A stretch of 64,000 nt of DNA from the NCBI RefSeq assembly GCF_900155425.1, contig NZ_LT700191.1:1201198-1265197 (forward strand), written 5' to 3'. The notes beneath the pieces were generated by a model. That model did no database searches. It saw nothing but the letters and a program-made list of their open reading frames with translations, and had not been told where the DNA came from. The position numbers and the translations under genes were made by a program. Below are positions 8,346 to 17,268 of the stretch, one piece after another (position 1 is the stretch's first letter; each line of letters opens with the position of its first letter). This DNA comes from Parabacteroides massiliensis. Its GTDB lineage: Bacteria; Bacteroidota; Bacteroidia; Bacteroidales; Tannerellaceae.

Positions 8346-9545
8346 ATGCTGACACTCGATAGAATTTACCAGGCATCGTTTGCCTTGAAAAATGTGATTC
8401 GCCGTACGGATCTGATTATGGCTCCTCATATCAACCCGGAAAGTAATATTTATCTCAAACCTGAGAATCTCCAAATAACAGGGTCGTTTAAAGTTCGTGG
8501 AGCTTGCTTCAAGATTTCCCAACTGACCGAAGAAGAAAAAGCGCGAGGCGTTGTCGCCTGTTCCGCCGGTAACCATGCACAAGGAGTGGCATTGGCAGCC
8601 ACCACACACGGTATCAAATCTTTGATCTGCCTTCCGGATAATGCACCCATCTCAAAAATCGAATCTACCAAATGGTATGGAGCGGATGTCTGTCTGGTGG
8701 AAGGAGTTTATGATGATGCTTATCGGAAAGCTCTGAAGCTCAGGGATGAAAACGGATATACATTCGTTCATCCTTTCGATGACGAGGATGTTATTGCCGG
8801 ACAAGGTACGATCGGCTTGGAACTACTTGAACAATTACCGGATGTGGAAGCCGTGATTGTTCCGATAGGTGGCGGCGGACTAATATCGGGTGTAGCTTTT
8901 GCCATCAAGAACCTGAACCCGAATATCAAAGTTTACGGCGTACAGGCAAGTGGCGCTCCGAGCATGTTGACTTCCATCGAACATGACAAGATCGAGCGGT
9001 TAGGTTTCGTACGCACGATTGCTGACGGTATTGCCGTCAAAGAGCCGGGCGAACACACGTTTGAATATTGCCGGGAATATGTGGATGAGATCGTTACGGT
9101 CAACGATGACGAGATTTCGACAGCAATCTTAGCTCTGATCGAGCGTCACAAGCTGATTGCCGAAGGAGCCGGTGCTGTAGCTGTTGCCGCGGCAATGTTC
9201 AACAAAGTGCCGATCAAGGGGAAAAAAGTGATCTGCCTGGTCTCGGGTGGCAATATAGATGTAACGATCCTCTCCCGGGTTATCGGCCGCGGTCTGCAAA
9301 AGTCCGGTCGTTCCTATACGATGACCATCGAACTGGTCGACAAACCCGGACAGTTGCAGCATGTTTCCGAAATCATCGCTTCGACAGGAGCGAATGTCGT
9401 ATCCGTGCATCATGAACGGGTAAGCCACACGACCGACATCAACGGTTGTTACCTCCGTCTCGAAATGGAAACCCGCAACCAGCAACACATCGAAGAGATA
9501 CAGCATGCACTGACTGCCTCAGGATATAAGATCATTCCAGGATAA
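8346..9545 (+). CDS. ilvA: Threonine ammonia-lyase (threonine dehydratase)
   Basis: PLP enzyme converting threonine to 2-oxobutanoate. The PLP lysine is K49 in ITGSFKVRGA, the substrate loop is SAGNHAQGVA, and the phosphate-binding glycine loop is PIGGGGLISG. A C-terminal ACT-type domain starts near residue 325 (YTMTIELVDKPGQLQHVSEIIASTG is the beginning of the betaalpha unit). The length of 399 aa with one ACT domain matches the catabolic/short biosynthetic form, so whether it feeds isoleucine synthesis or threonine breakdown is open. It runs divergently from parC and converges on the next gene. Confidence 0.93.
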   Translation: MLTLDRIYQASFALKNVIRRTDLIMAPHINPESNIYLKPENLQITGSFKVRGACFKISQLTEEEKARGVVACSAGNHAQGVALAATTHGIKSLICLPDNAPISKIESTKWYGADVCLVEGVYDDAYRKALKLRDENGYTFVHPFDDEDVIAGQGTIGLELLEQLPDVEAVIVPIGGGGLISGVAFAIKNLNPNIKVYGVQASGAPSMLTSIEHDKIERLGFVRTIADGIAVKEPGEHTFEYCREYVDEIVTVNDDEISTAILALIERHKLIAEGAGAVAVAAAMFNKVPIKGKKVICLVSGGNIDVTILSRVIGRGLQKSGRSYTMTIELVDKPGQLQHVSEIIASTGANVVSVHHERVSHTTDINGCYLRLEMETRNQQHIEEIQHALTASGYKIIPG

Positions 9546-9577
9546 CAACCCAAGAGCCGATTGTAGCATAAAAGTGA

Positions 9578-11902
9578 TTATTTGGAAGTATTCATCACAC
9601 CTGTATCCGTATCCTGATTCCAGATTTTCTTTCCATCGCTCTGATATTTCCGTCCAAACTGGAAATTCCAGGCGAAGGTAAGAAAGAAGGCGCGGGAACT
9701 TTCGTTGACATATGTTTCTTTAAAAGAGGATACATATTTATTCCGGGTTTCATTGATCCGCTTGTAATTGTCGGTAAACGGATTGACCATTCCCAGCCCG
9801 ACAGCGATTTGTTTATGTTTGTACATGACGGACAACATATGCAGGTTTTCCCCGCTTGACATGCTCTCGCCCCAGAAACGGTTCCGGCGGTTATATATCG
9901 AAAAAGAAGCTGTCAGATGTTTATACTGCGCCATCACCTCCGCCCGGTAATACCAGTTTGTATAGGTATGGCTGTAATCCTTTCCGTCGCTCCAAAAACG
10001 ATTTACGCCACCGCTCAAGGAAAATTGCAGGATATTCCACAGCATACCGGCCCGTACATTCAGCTCGCTGTTGAAGAACCGGAACCCATTCTGGTTTTCA
10101 TAAGTATGTACAAACATACCATCCTCGATAAATGTCGATTCCATAATGGCATCCGGATTCGTTTGATAGAGCGAAGAGAGGCCGACAGAGACCTTTTCCT
10201 TCCGATATTCCATATACAAATTCGTCTGAAAACAGTTATAAGGATTCAAAGCCGGATTTCCTCTCTGCATCTGCATAGAATCGATCATCTGTTCCACGGC
10301 ACTCAATTCGGACAATGCCGGCGGATTATTTACCAAGTCACCATTTAAGCGTGCATAAAAATGGTCTGTAAAAGCATAGCGGAACGAGAAACGGGGACGG
10401 AACGTATAGGTCTGGTATCCTTCTTCTCCCTCTTGTTTCAACCAGGAACGGCTCACTCCGATCCCCACCGTATAGTTCAGCCTGTTCCATTTGCCCTGAA
10501 ATTCGGAATACAAATAGGTGTCCGCCTGCTTCATATTCGCCTTATACTCCAGATTGCCTGCATAGGTGTTATCCGAAAAAGCCTGTGTATGTTTCAATCC
10601 GGCGCTTAAACGTCCTTTTTCAATCTCTTTTTCATAGATACCTTCCCCAATCACAGAATACTTGTTCCCTCTGACGCCTGAAAAGATATCAGTCAGCAAA
10701 TCCTCATCCAGCCTTTCCTGATAAGAACGCTTGGAGTCCGTATAAATATAAGTGCCTACTAAGTTCAGCGCCAGAAATTGTTTGTTTCTCAACTGATGTT
10801 GGTAATATAAATCCAGATACGGACGATGTGTCGACTGATTTGAATAGTCCTGCATAACCGTCATATGGTCCGGATATTCCACATTGTATAAATTGCTTCT
10901 GTAATCCGTATGCGGTTGCATATATCCCCAGTATCCCAATTGGGCATTCAACAGGTATTTCTCCGGTTCCTGATAGTTATAGGTAAAAGAACCTCCGTGA
11001 TTCAATTCTTGCAAGTGTCCCGGTTTCCCTTTTTCATAACGGTTCAAGGAAGTTCCGTCCTCAAAATGAAAAGTCTCTTCATTCGAACGCCAGCAATCAT
11101 AAAAGTCACGCGGACTGGCATGATAATTAACACTGAATTCAGACTTCTTATGGTTCAAACGGGCAGAAATCGCATCGTTATGAAATACGATATGCGGAGA
11201 GTTCATCATATCCAGGCTGACCGAGCCACCCGTTTCATGCCGACGAGTGATATAGTTCAACACGGCTTCAGCATTTCCATATCGCAAGCCTGGATCTTCG
11301 ATGTATTCGATACGGAGAATATCGACCGGTTGCAAAGCGTTGATATCTTCAGCCGAAACCTTTACACCATTCATGCAGAACTGTACGGTTCCACCTCCCG
11401 CCATACCGACCGATTTCGACAACGGATTGACTTGTATACGAGGCAGCATCAAAGCCTGCAGCAGATTGATCCCGTTTGTAGAAGCCTCCATTTGTTTTTG
11501 GCTGGGAAACACGATTTTTCGGTCTGCCTGGTTGACGATATTGGCTGCCGTTACGGTTACTTCCCGTAGCTTTTGTGTAGCTTCGCCCAACATAAGTTCG
11601 CCCAGATCGACAGACTTGAACAAACCGGCCAGATCCGTAATCAAATCCGTATATCCGACAGCCGAAATAATCAGGCGGTAGTCCCCTTGCTGTATATTTT
11701 CCAACTTGAAACTTCCTTTGGCATCAGTGGAAGTCCCTGTCACGAAAACAGAATCCGATGTTTGCAGAACGACATTTGCAAATTCGAACGGGACATTATC
11801 CATACTCCCGTCCAAGACTTTCCCTGTGATCCTTATCTTTTGAGCAAATGCAAATCCAACCGATAAAATAAGGCAAACGATTAAAAGACCTATTCTTTTC
11901 AT
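9578..11902 (-). CDS. Outer-membrane beta-barrel protein with carboxypeptidase-regulatory-like domain
   Basis: A 774-aa exported protein. The signal peptide MKRIGLLIVCLILSVGFAFAQ is followed by a CarboxypepD_reg-like domain (ITGKVLDGSMDNVPFEFANVVL ... GDYRLIISAVGYTDL, residues 20-100), a plug-like region, and a long beta-barrel ending in FAWNFQFGRKY. It belongs to the TonB-dependent-receptor-like family without SusD partners. I chose 11902 over 11950 because a TAnnTTTG element at 11933-11940 places the transcript start downstream of the longer start. Its own promoter and the adjacent TPR/HTH regulator suggest local regulation. Ligand unknown. Confidence 0.82.
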   Translation of the reverse strand: MKRIGLLIVCLILSVGFAFAQKIRITGKVLDGSMDNVPFEFANVVLQTSDSVFVTGTSTDAKGSFKLENIQQGDYRLIISAVGYTDLITDLAGLFKSVDLGELMLGEATQKLREVTVTAANIVNQADRKIVFPSQKQMEASTNGINLLQALMLPRIQVNPLSKSVGMAGGGTVQFCMNGVKVSAEDINALQPVDILRIEYIEDPGLRYGNAEAVLNYITRRHETGGSVSLDMMNSPHIVFHNDAISARLNHKKSEFSVNYHASPRDFYDCWRSNEETFHFEDGTSLNRYEKGKPGHLQELNHGGSFTYNYQEPEKYLLNAQLGYWGYMQPHTDYRSNLYNVEYPDHMTVMQDYSNQSTHRPYLDLYYQHQLRNKQFLALNLVGTYIYTDSKRSYQERLDEDLLTDIFSGVRGNKYSVIGEGIYEKEIEKGRLSAGLKHTQAFSDNTYAGNLEYKANMKQADTYLYSEFQGKWNRLNYTVGIGVSRSWLKQEGEEGYQTYTFRPRFSFRYAFTDHFYARLNGDLVNNPPALSELSAVEQMIDSMQMQRGNPALNPYNCFQTNLYMEYRKEKVSVGLSSLYQTNPDAIMESTFIEDGMFVHTYENQNGFRFFNSELNVRAGMLWNILQFSLSGGVNRFWSDGKDYSHTYTNWYYRAEVMAQYKHLTASFSIYNRRNRFWGESMSSGENLHMLSVMYKHKQIAVGLGMVNPFTDNYKRINETRNKYVSSFKETYVNESSRAFFLTFAWNFQFGRKYQSDGKKIWNQDTDTGVMNTSK

Positions 11903-11932
11903 ACAACATAGAATTTGAGTGATTATCCAATG

Positions 11933-11966
11933 CAAATGTAGGGAGTTCACCTACTTAAGACTCAAA
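11933..11966 (-). promoter_or_regulatory. Promoter of the beta-barrel gene (TTTG ... TACATTTG)
   Basis: On the minus strand TACATTTG occupies 11940-11933, and a TTTG at 11966-11963 could act as the -33 box, with 22 bases between them. The predicted start lies about 24 bases upstream of the ATG at 11902. Confidence 0.65.
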
Positions 11967-11973
11967 TTCCACA

Positions 11974-12065
11974 TGGACAATAAAAAGGGAGGATCTGTAC
12001 AACCGATTATATATAACAAACTGTTTTTAAGCAGTATAAATAGTTTGTCCATTCATAGGTGGACA
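11974..12065. promoter_or_regulatory. Candidate operator cluster: TGTCCA/TGGACA sites and a 7-bp inverted repeat
   Basis: TGTCCA at 12046-12051 faces TGGACA at 12060-12065, and another TGGACA lies at 11974-11979. In between, ACAAACT and AGTTTGT form an inverted repeat (12016-12047). The cluster lies between the stop of the TPR/HTH regulator and the promoter of the beta-barrel gene. Terminator or operator roles are both possible. Confidence 0.35.
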
Positions 12066-12075
12066 TCTCAGCAGG

Positions 12076-13953
12076 CTAATATCCCCACAGGTAGACATCG
12101 ACCGGTTGCTCCTTTCCGATCAATCCGGCTTTTGCTTGATTTATCCTTTCTTTTATCCTTTGTTTACGCTTCGTAACCGAGGGAGACGCGATCCCAAACA
12201 GGCGGGCGATAGCAGAAGTGGAAAGCTGCAATTTGATCAGGCAACAACACTGGATATCCTCATCCGTCAACCCCGGATAGTTTTGCCGTAAACGCTTTGT
12301 GTAATTATTGAAAAGTTGATCCAAGGTTTTGTATACGGATGGCCAGTCGATATCGGACAGGTGCCTGAACTCTCCTTTTTGCAAACGTTTCAGATATTCA
12401 TTCTGCCCGATCAAAATGGCCGACAGCTGTTTGGCACAGGTAACAAAGATCATATTCTGCTCGGTTATCCGTTCATAGGTTTCCATCTCGATGCTTTTTT
12501 CCGGCACAGTCTGGACAAAGCGGTTCATCTCCTGTTGCAATCTTTGTTTCTCTCTCAACAGCAAATTGTTCTCCTGTCTTATTTGTTCGATCTCCTCTTG
12601 GCGGTCCCGCAACTGATCATTCAACCCCTCCTGTCCATCCAGTTGGGCAGAAAGAGCATGTATGACCTCCTCATTCCGCCTCATCTGTTGTTCATTCTCG
12701 CTTAAAGCAATCCTGTGCAACCGCATCTGCTCCTTTACCTGCTGCAAATAACGTTCTTTCTTCAAAAGTTTCCGTTGGTATAAATAGACCAGGACAGCGA
12801 CGATAAATCCGGTCGCCAATAAAATATACAAAATCAGCCGACGCCCCTGCTCTTCTTTTATTTTCAACAACAGATTGCTGCGTTCCAGTCTATTTTGGCT
12901 CAGGATACGTTCTTTGTCGATCCCCATCTGGTTAGCCTCCCAATTCGCAACCATTTCACTGATCGTATACATGCTTATCAGATCGACCGGCTGTCCTACT
13001 TTTGCCTTATAGGCCGCATGCAATAACTCGGTTATGTAGAGAATGGATATCCTATACTTGTTCTGATAACTTTTGTCGACAACCGTTTTGCCATATCGGT
13101 CCAGCCGGTCCAGGCAAGACCGCACGGAATCCATTTTCCCTTGATTCATCCAAAGGCAAGCATATGCAAACTCTTTCACCGGATAGTCATTGTCGCTCGT
13201 AAGAGAAAAACGTGTGTAAAAATTATCCAACAAGGCCCGGACCTCCTCGTTTCGCCCGGTTGCGTTCAGGCAATCTATATAGTTCCGGACAATATAGAAC
13301 TCCATACTATTATCGTATTTCCGAGCCAAACGAATTGCTTCTTCCATATATAACCGCATCGAATCCGTTTTGCCCAATTGAGCATAGCAACAACCTGCCG
13401 TATACAATTCGGTCATTTTTCTCTCAGCGCCTTCTTCCATGTAAGGAATCACCCTATTGCAGGCATCTACAGAAAGACGATGTTCATTCAACAAGAAATA
13501 CACACGAGCCAATTTAGAACCTATATTGACAAACAGGGCTGTATCGCACGAGTTTTCAGCAAGCGACCAGCCCTTCTTTATGTATTCGATCTCTTCCTTT
13601 GATTTGTCTCCGGCCCAATTTTTTTGCATCCCGGCCAACACATATGCATAGGGCAAACGCGGAGAATTGATTTTCTCGAAGTAGCGCAAAGTATAATGAA
13701 TAATCGAGTCATTCATCAAACTGCGTTTTTGCCGGTCATGCAACCGCGTAATCCACCAGCCATATTCCGCCTTTAAACTATCCGGTAAAAGAGCCGGATC
13801 AGTCCGTTCTTCCAACCAGACGGCCAAACTGTCCGGATTATCCGTCAAAAGAGCCTCGGCAACTTCCTTATCCGGAAAAGGTGTAACCCGTTTTTCACAA
13901 GAGACAAGTACCAGAGCGAACAATAACAAACATATATAAATGATATCCTTCAT
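12076..13953 (-). CDS. Membrane-anchored TPR/HTH transcriptional regulator
   Basis: A 625-aa protein with the architecture of Bacteroidetes TPR-type membrane regulators. The N terminus MKDIIYICLLLFALVLVSCEK is a lipoprotein-type signal (lipobox VSC). Alpha-helical repeats follow to about residue 360, then a transmembrane segment (LILYILLATGFIVAVLVYLY, about 374-394). A glutamate/glutamine-rich coiled coil covers about 400-490, and the C-terminal helix-turn-helix is LTDEDIQCCCLIKLQLSTSA ... FGIASPSVTKRKQRIKERI. The HTH would be cytoplasmic and the repeats periplasmic, fitting a one-protein signal transducer. It lies directly upstream of the beta-barrel gene on the same strand. The same architecture recurs at 29748-31439. 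Confidence 0.75.
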   Translation of the reverse strand: MKDIIYICLLLFALVLVSCEKRVTPFPDKEVAEALLTDNPDSLAVWLEERTDPALLPDSLKAEYGWWITRLHDRQKRSLMNDSIIHYTLRYFEKINSPRLPYAYVLAGMQKNWAGDKSKEEIEYIKKGWSLAENSCDTALFVNIGSKLARVYFLLNEHRLSVDACNRVIPYMEEGAERKMTELYTAGCCYAQLGKTDSMRLYMEEAIRLARKYDNSMEFYIVRNYIDCLNATGRNEEVRALLDNFYTRFSLTSDNDYPVKEFAYACLWMNQGKMDSVRSCLDRLDRYGKTVVDKSYQNKYRISILYITELLHAAYKAKVGQPVDLISMYTISEMVANWEANQMGIDKERILSQNRLERSNLLLKIKEEQGRRLILYILLATGFIVAVLVYLYQRKLLKKERYLQQVKEQMRLHRIALSENEQQMRRNEEVIHALSAQLDGQEGLNDQLRDRQEEIEQIRQENNLLLREKQRLQQEMNRFVQTVPEKSIEMETYERITEQNMIFVTCAKQLSAILIGQNEYLKRLQKGEFRHLSDIDWPSVYKTLDQLFNNYTKRLRQNYPGLTDEDIQCCCLIKLQLSTSAIARLFGIASPSVTKRKQRIKERINQAKAGLIGKEQPVDVYLWGY

Positions 13954-13977
13954 GCAATAAACAAAATCAATTTACAG

Positions 13978-13985
13978 CAAAGGTA
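13978..13985 (-). promoter_or_regulatory. Promoter of the TPR/HTH regulator, TACCTTTG
   Basis: Minus-strand TACCTTTG, 25 bases upstream of the ATG at 13953; no strong -33 box. Confidence 0.6.
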
Positions 13986-14057
13986 AAAGATTCTCTCTAA
14001 AGCCTGACATTTATTACATTTGTTTGTTAGAATGTACGACCTCGTTACAGAACGATC

Positions 14058-15266
14058 TCAGGAACCCTTTTGTTCGATATCTCGTTTCCGCTTCAAAGCC
14101 TCCAGAAAGTAATAGTCGGCATAATTCAACGGAACGTCTATTTCTCCATTATGCGGAATGCTTCCGACGCAATGCATCAGCAAGAAATTTCCGTTCGTCC
14201 CCAATTCTGCCCGGTAAGCCGGAGAAGCCAAACTTTTCATGATCCGGTCGGCATATGCCTTATACATTTGCGGTTCTGGCACATCCATCGTACTGATCTC
14301 ATATAAGGCGGAAGCAATACAAGCAGCAGCTGAAGCATCCCGATAATCGTCAGGAATGTTCGGAGCATCCATATCCCAATAGAACACAAGATCTTCGGGG
14401 GTATTCTTATGATTAAGCATAAAACGGACTGCTTTTAAAGCCAAGTCAAGATACTTCCGATTTCCGGTCTCCCGGTAACACAGCGTCAGACCGTAAATAC
14501 CCCAAGCTTGTCCACGGCTCCACGCCGATTCGTGCGCATATCCCTGTGCTGTATGGCGATTGCGTACGGAACCGTCTTTCATGCTGTAATCTACCACATG
14601 ATAACAGCTGCCATCCGGACGATATTGTTCCTTCATCGTACGGTCAACGTGCGAAACGGCAATCTTATAAAAAGTAGAGTCGCCGGACAACCGTGTAGCA
14701 GCAAACAGCAATTCTAGGTTCATCATATTATCGATAATTACCGGACACTCCCAACCCCGTTCAGAAATCCATCCTCTATCCACGTCCCACGACTGGATAA
14801 TACCTGCCACCGGACGGAAGCGGGTAGACAATGAGCGGGCAGCTTCGACAATCACTTCTTTATATTCCGGATCACCCGTCAAACGCAAGCCATTTCCAAA
14901 GCTGCAATAGATCATAAAGCCAACGTCATGGTTCCACTTGATATTCTTAGCCTCTTTCACTGCTTCCGTGTATTTCCGCGCAAGAGGCAACAAATTCTTA
15001 TCTCCTGTCAGCTCATACAAATACCAGACTGAACCAGGGAAGAAACCACTGCGCCAGTCCGCCAGGTTACAATAATAAACGGAACCGTCCGGATTCAGCG
15101 TAGTCGGGTTCATAAACTTGCCACTCGCCTCGATCAGTTCGATTTCTTTTCCTATCTGTTTATGGGCAAACTCAACGTTCTCTTCCACAAATCTGTCTCT
15201 TGCCCCTCTGCATGAGATCAGTGTAACACCGAGTATTACACCAATTAAATACCTCATATTTACCAT
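14058..15266 (-). CDS. GH88-type unsaturated uronyl hydrolase, lipoprotein
   Basis: Predicted to remove the 4,5-unsaturated uronic acid left at the non-reducing end by a polysaccharide lyase. An (alpha/alpha)6-barrel pattern is visible. The two aspartates that act in GH88 correspond to D114 (NHDVGFMIY) and D179 (VIIDNMMNLELL); this mapping is mine, by motif. The N terminus MRYLIGVILGVTLISCRG has a lipobox (ISC). ATGs at 15266 and 15257 are both possible and differ by three residues. It follows the lyase by 31 bases and is the last gene of the PUL. Confidence 0.87.
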   Translation of the reverse strand: MVNMRYLIGVILGVTLISCRGARDRFVEENVEFAHKQIGKEIELIEASGKFMNPTTLNPDGSVYYCNLADWRSGFFPGSVWYLYELTGDKNLLPLARKYTEAVKEAKNIKWNHDVGFMIYCSFGNGLRLTGDPEYKEVIVEAARSLSTRFRPVAGIIQSWDVDRGWISERGWECPVIIDNMMNLELLFAATRLSGDSTFYKIAVSHVDRTMKEQYRPDGSCYHVVDYSMKDGSVRNRHTAQGYAHESAWSRGQAWGIYGLTLCYRETGNRKYLDLALKAVRFMLNHKNTPEDLVFYWDMDAPNIPDDYRDASAAACIASALYEISTMDVPEPQMYKAYADRIMKSLASPAYRAELGTNGNFLLMHCVGSIPHNGEIDVPLNYADYYFLEALKRKRDIEQKGS

Positions 15267-15297
15267 TTTATAATTATTTTTTTAATAAAATACTCTT

Positions 15298-17118
15298 CTA
15301 TTCTCCAGACAGGAGAACTTTAATCACCTGTACAGGTTCACCCGATACCGATGCCGACAAAATCGTATATCCCTCTATCGGCTTCTCTGCCTCCGAACCT
15401 CTTTTCGCCGTTTTTGTCGTAAAAGAAGCATTGGTTGGCAAAGTGATCTTCAAGGAAAAGGATTTACCGTCCTTCCTGAGAACAACTGTATTTCCTTTGT
15501 TTTCGACATCTGCCGAAGTTATCACGGACCATTGCACCGATTGGGACGGGCTCTGCAACCCTATACTGTCCGTAACCAGTATATGGGTATCGTCGAGCAT
15601 ACGGAATGTTCGGTAGACAAAACGGCTCTGTCCGGCATAAGCCGTGCTCATATCCATAGTGACAAAAGGTTGGGCAGCCTTGTCATCCTGCTGTTTGATC
15701 TTACCTGTCCCGGCCGAGTTCTGCAATTTATGGTCGATCGACAACGTGTTGTGGCTGAAGTTCGAATTCCTGAAATAACTCCAGCGCTGTCCGTCCGGCT
15801 TGTAATCCCAAAATCCGGGCAGGCTATAATTATCGGCTCCCAAATCGTCTGTCCACCTTATCCCATTCGTCTCGACAATAAAGGTCCCGATATCCAGCTG
15901 CTGGTGTGCCATATCTGGATCTCCAGTCTTGGCGATCAGATAGAGACTGTTGGAAACATTCCGATTTCCGTTGAACACGATAATATCATTGATACCTTCG
16001 TATACTTTCAGTTTCGGCAAAGCATCGGCAGGAGAAGAGGCCGTATCATACCAAGGAATGGACAAGAAATAGAACCTGAAATAATTCCCGCCCTGTACCG
16101 TCTTTGACAAGATATTCCGGTAAAAATCCGCTACTTCCGGTTGGTTGAAGGCCCGGCTGAAATAAAAGTAAATAGGTTCTGCCGCAGGGGCCGTACTACC
16201 CGAATTGGCAAAATTGAATATCTTGCCAGAAGGGCTTGTGCTATGCATATAATACAAAACGCTTTTATCCACTCCCTTCATTTTCGATAGCCCGAAATCT
16301 TCGCCAAGATTATCGTTCAGTGCTTTCAGTAAAAGAGACAGATACATGTTCGTATATCCCCAATAGGCAGGTCCTTCATAGCAAACACCATCCGGAGCAA
16401 AATGCTTCAGGCAGTTCGGGATATACCTGACTGCTTCACCGATTATGTGCTTGGCCAGTTCCGGATAATGCTCTTCAATGGCCAAAGCTCCCAAAACCAT
16501 TCCGGTATTGCATACCACATTCCAGTTCGTTTCACGTTTCGCCCAGGAATCCGCATTTCCGGTTTTATATTCCTCTACGACAAAGTCCAATGCCTTTGTT
16601 TTAATCGAGTGGACAACCAACTGTCTGGTCACAGGAGCCAACACATCGTACAGCCAGTCGTAACCAATAGCTACAGCTGTCGTCATTTCTGCCACATCCA
16701 GGTAGTGAATAGGGTCCCAGTCCGAGAAATTGCAAACATGGACTAATTCTTTCTCCGCTTTCTCTGCAAAACGTCTTTCTCCGCTCAACCGATAGGCCAA
16801 GGCCAAGTTGACCATCCGGTAAACCTGTTCACGGCTGACAGATAGTATGTCTTTCGTGTTTTTTATTTTCCTTCGAGGATCTTCCTGAGGAGGAACCGCC
16901 AATAAACGTTCCGCCTCCTTCATCAAACTGGCACGTAAGCTATCCAATAAAGGTTCAGTTCCGAATAAATCACGAATTCGCTGTTCTTCTTGCTTGCTGA
17001 AAAGCAACCTGGGGTGCTGGCGCAATTCTTTTCCTGATTGCCGGACAAGGAGATTCCGTCCCGTCATCGTAAAGGAGAACAACAGGAAAAACAGACCTAC
17101 CAAATTAATTAATCTCAT
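15298..17118 (-). CDS. Heparinase II/III-type polysaccharide lyase
   Basis: A 606-aa secreted or lipid-linked lyase of the heparinase II/III superfamily. The segment HPRLLF (about residue 35) begins the alpha/alpha-toroid. NWNVVCNTGMVLGA (about 198) and YEGPAYWGYTNMYLSLL (about 247) are toroid motifs with candidate catalytic Asn/Tyr. The beta-sandwich domain has HQQLDIGTFIVETNGIRWTDDLG (from about H405) and SHNTLSID (about 455). The start at 17118 gives a signal-like N terminus (MRLINLVGLFFLLFSFTMTG); the longer ORF start adds 26 residues upstream of it. The exact PL family and substrate (glycosaminoglycan or another uronate polymer) cannot be settled by eye. Confidence 0.83.
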   Translation of the reverse strand: MRLINLVGLFFLLFSFTMTGRNLLVRQSGKELRQHPRLLFSKQEEQRIRDLFGTEPLLDSLRASLMKEAERLLAVPPQEDPRRKIKNTKDILSVSREQVYRMVNLALAYRLSGERRFAEKAEKELVHVCNFSDWDPIHYLDVAEMTTAVAIGYDWLYDVLAPVTRQLVVHSIKTKALDFVVEEYKTGNADSWAKRETNWNVVCNTGMVLGALAIEEHYPELAKHIIGEAVRYIPNCLKHFAPDGVCYEGPAYWGYTNMYLSLLLKALNDNLGEDFGLSKMKGVDKSVLYYMHSTSPSGKIFNFANSGSTAPAAEPIYFYFSRAFNQPEVADFYRNILSKTVQGGNYFRFYFLSIPWYDTASSPADALPKLKVYEGINDIIVFNGNRNVSNSLYLIAKTGDPDMAHQQLDIGTFIVETNGIRWTDDLGADNYSLPGFWDYKPDGQRWSYFRNSNFSHNTLSIDHKLQNSAGTGKIKQQDDKAAQPFVTMDMSTAYAGQSRFVYRTFRMLDDTHILVTDSIGLQSPSQSVQWSVITSADVENKGNTVVLRKDGKSFSLKITLPTNASFTTKTAKRGSEAEKPIEGYTILSASVSGEPVQVIKVLLSGE

Positions 17119-17159
17119 AAACACATAAGTTAAAGGTATTTTTAATAACCCAAATAAAA

Positions 17160-17223
17160 GAGACACAGTGTTCACAAAACTCTCATCATATGCCAATCAG
17201 AGTCCTGCGCGACTCTGTGTCTC
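17160..17223 (-). promoter_or_regulatory. Mutually exclusive hairpins between susD and the lyase gene
   Basis: GAGACACAG (17160-17168) can pair with CTGTGTCTC (17215-17223). Alternatively CAGAGTC (17198-17204) pairs with GACTCTG (17211-17217) across a 6-base loop; the two stems share 17215-17217. The position in a 150-base gap inside the PUL transcript suggests RNA processing or partial termination. Confidence 0.5.
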
Positions 17224-17268
17224 CATGCTGCTATATCAAACTTAACACAACCGCTTAATCAATCGAGA

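Noticed and set aside
8199-8609. 136-aa minus-strand ORF over the ilvA start
   Set aside because: Overlaps the ilvA promoter and coding start, and shows no domain.
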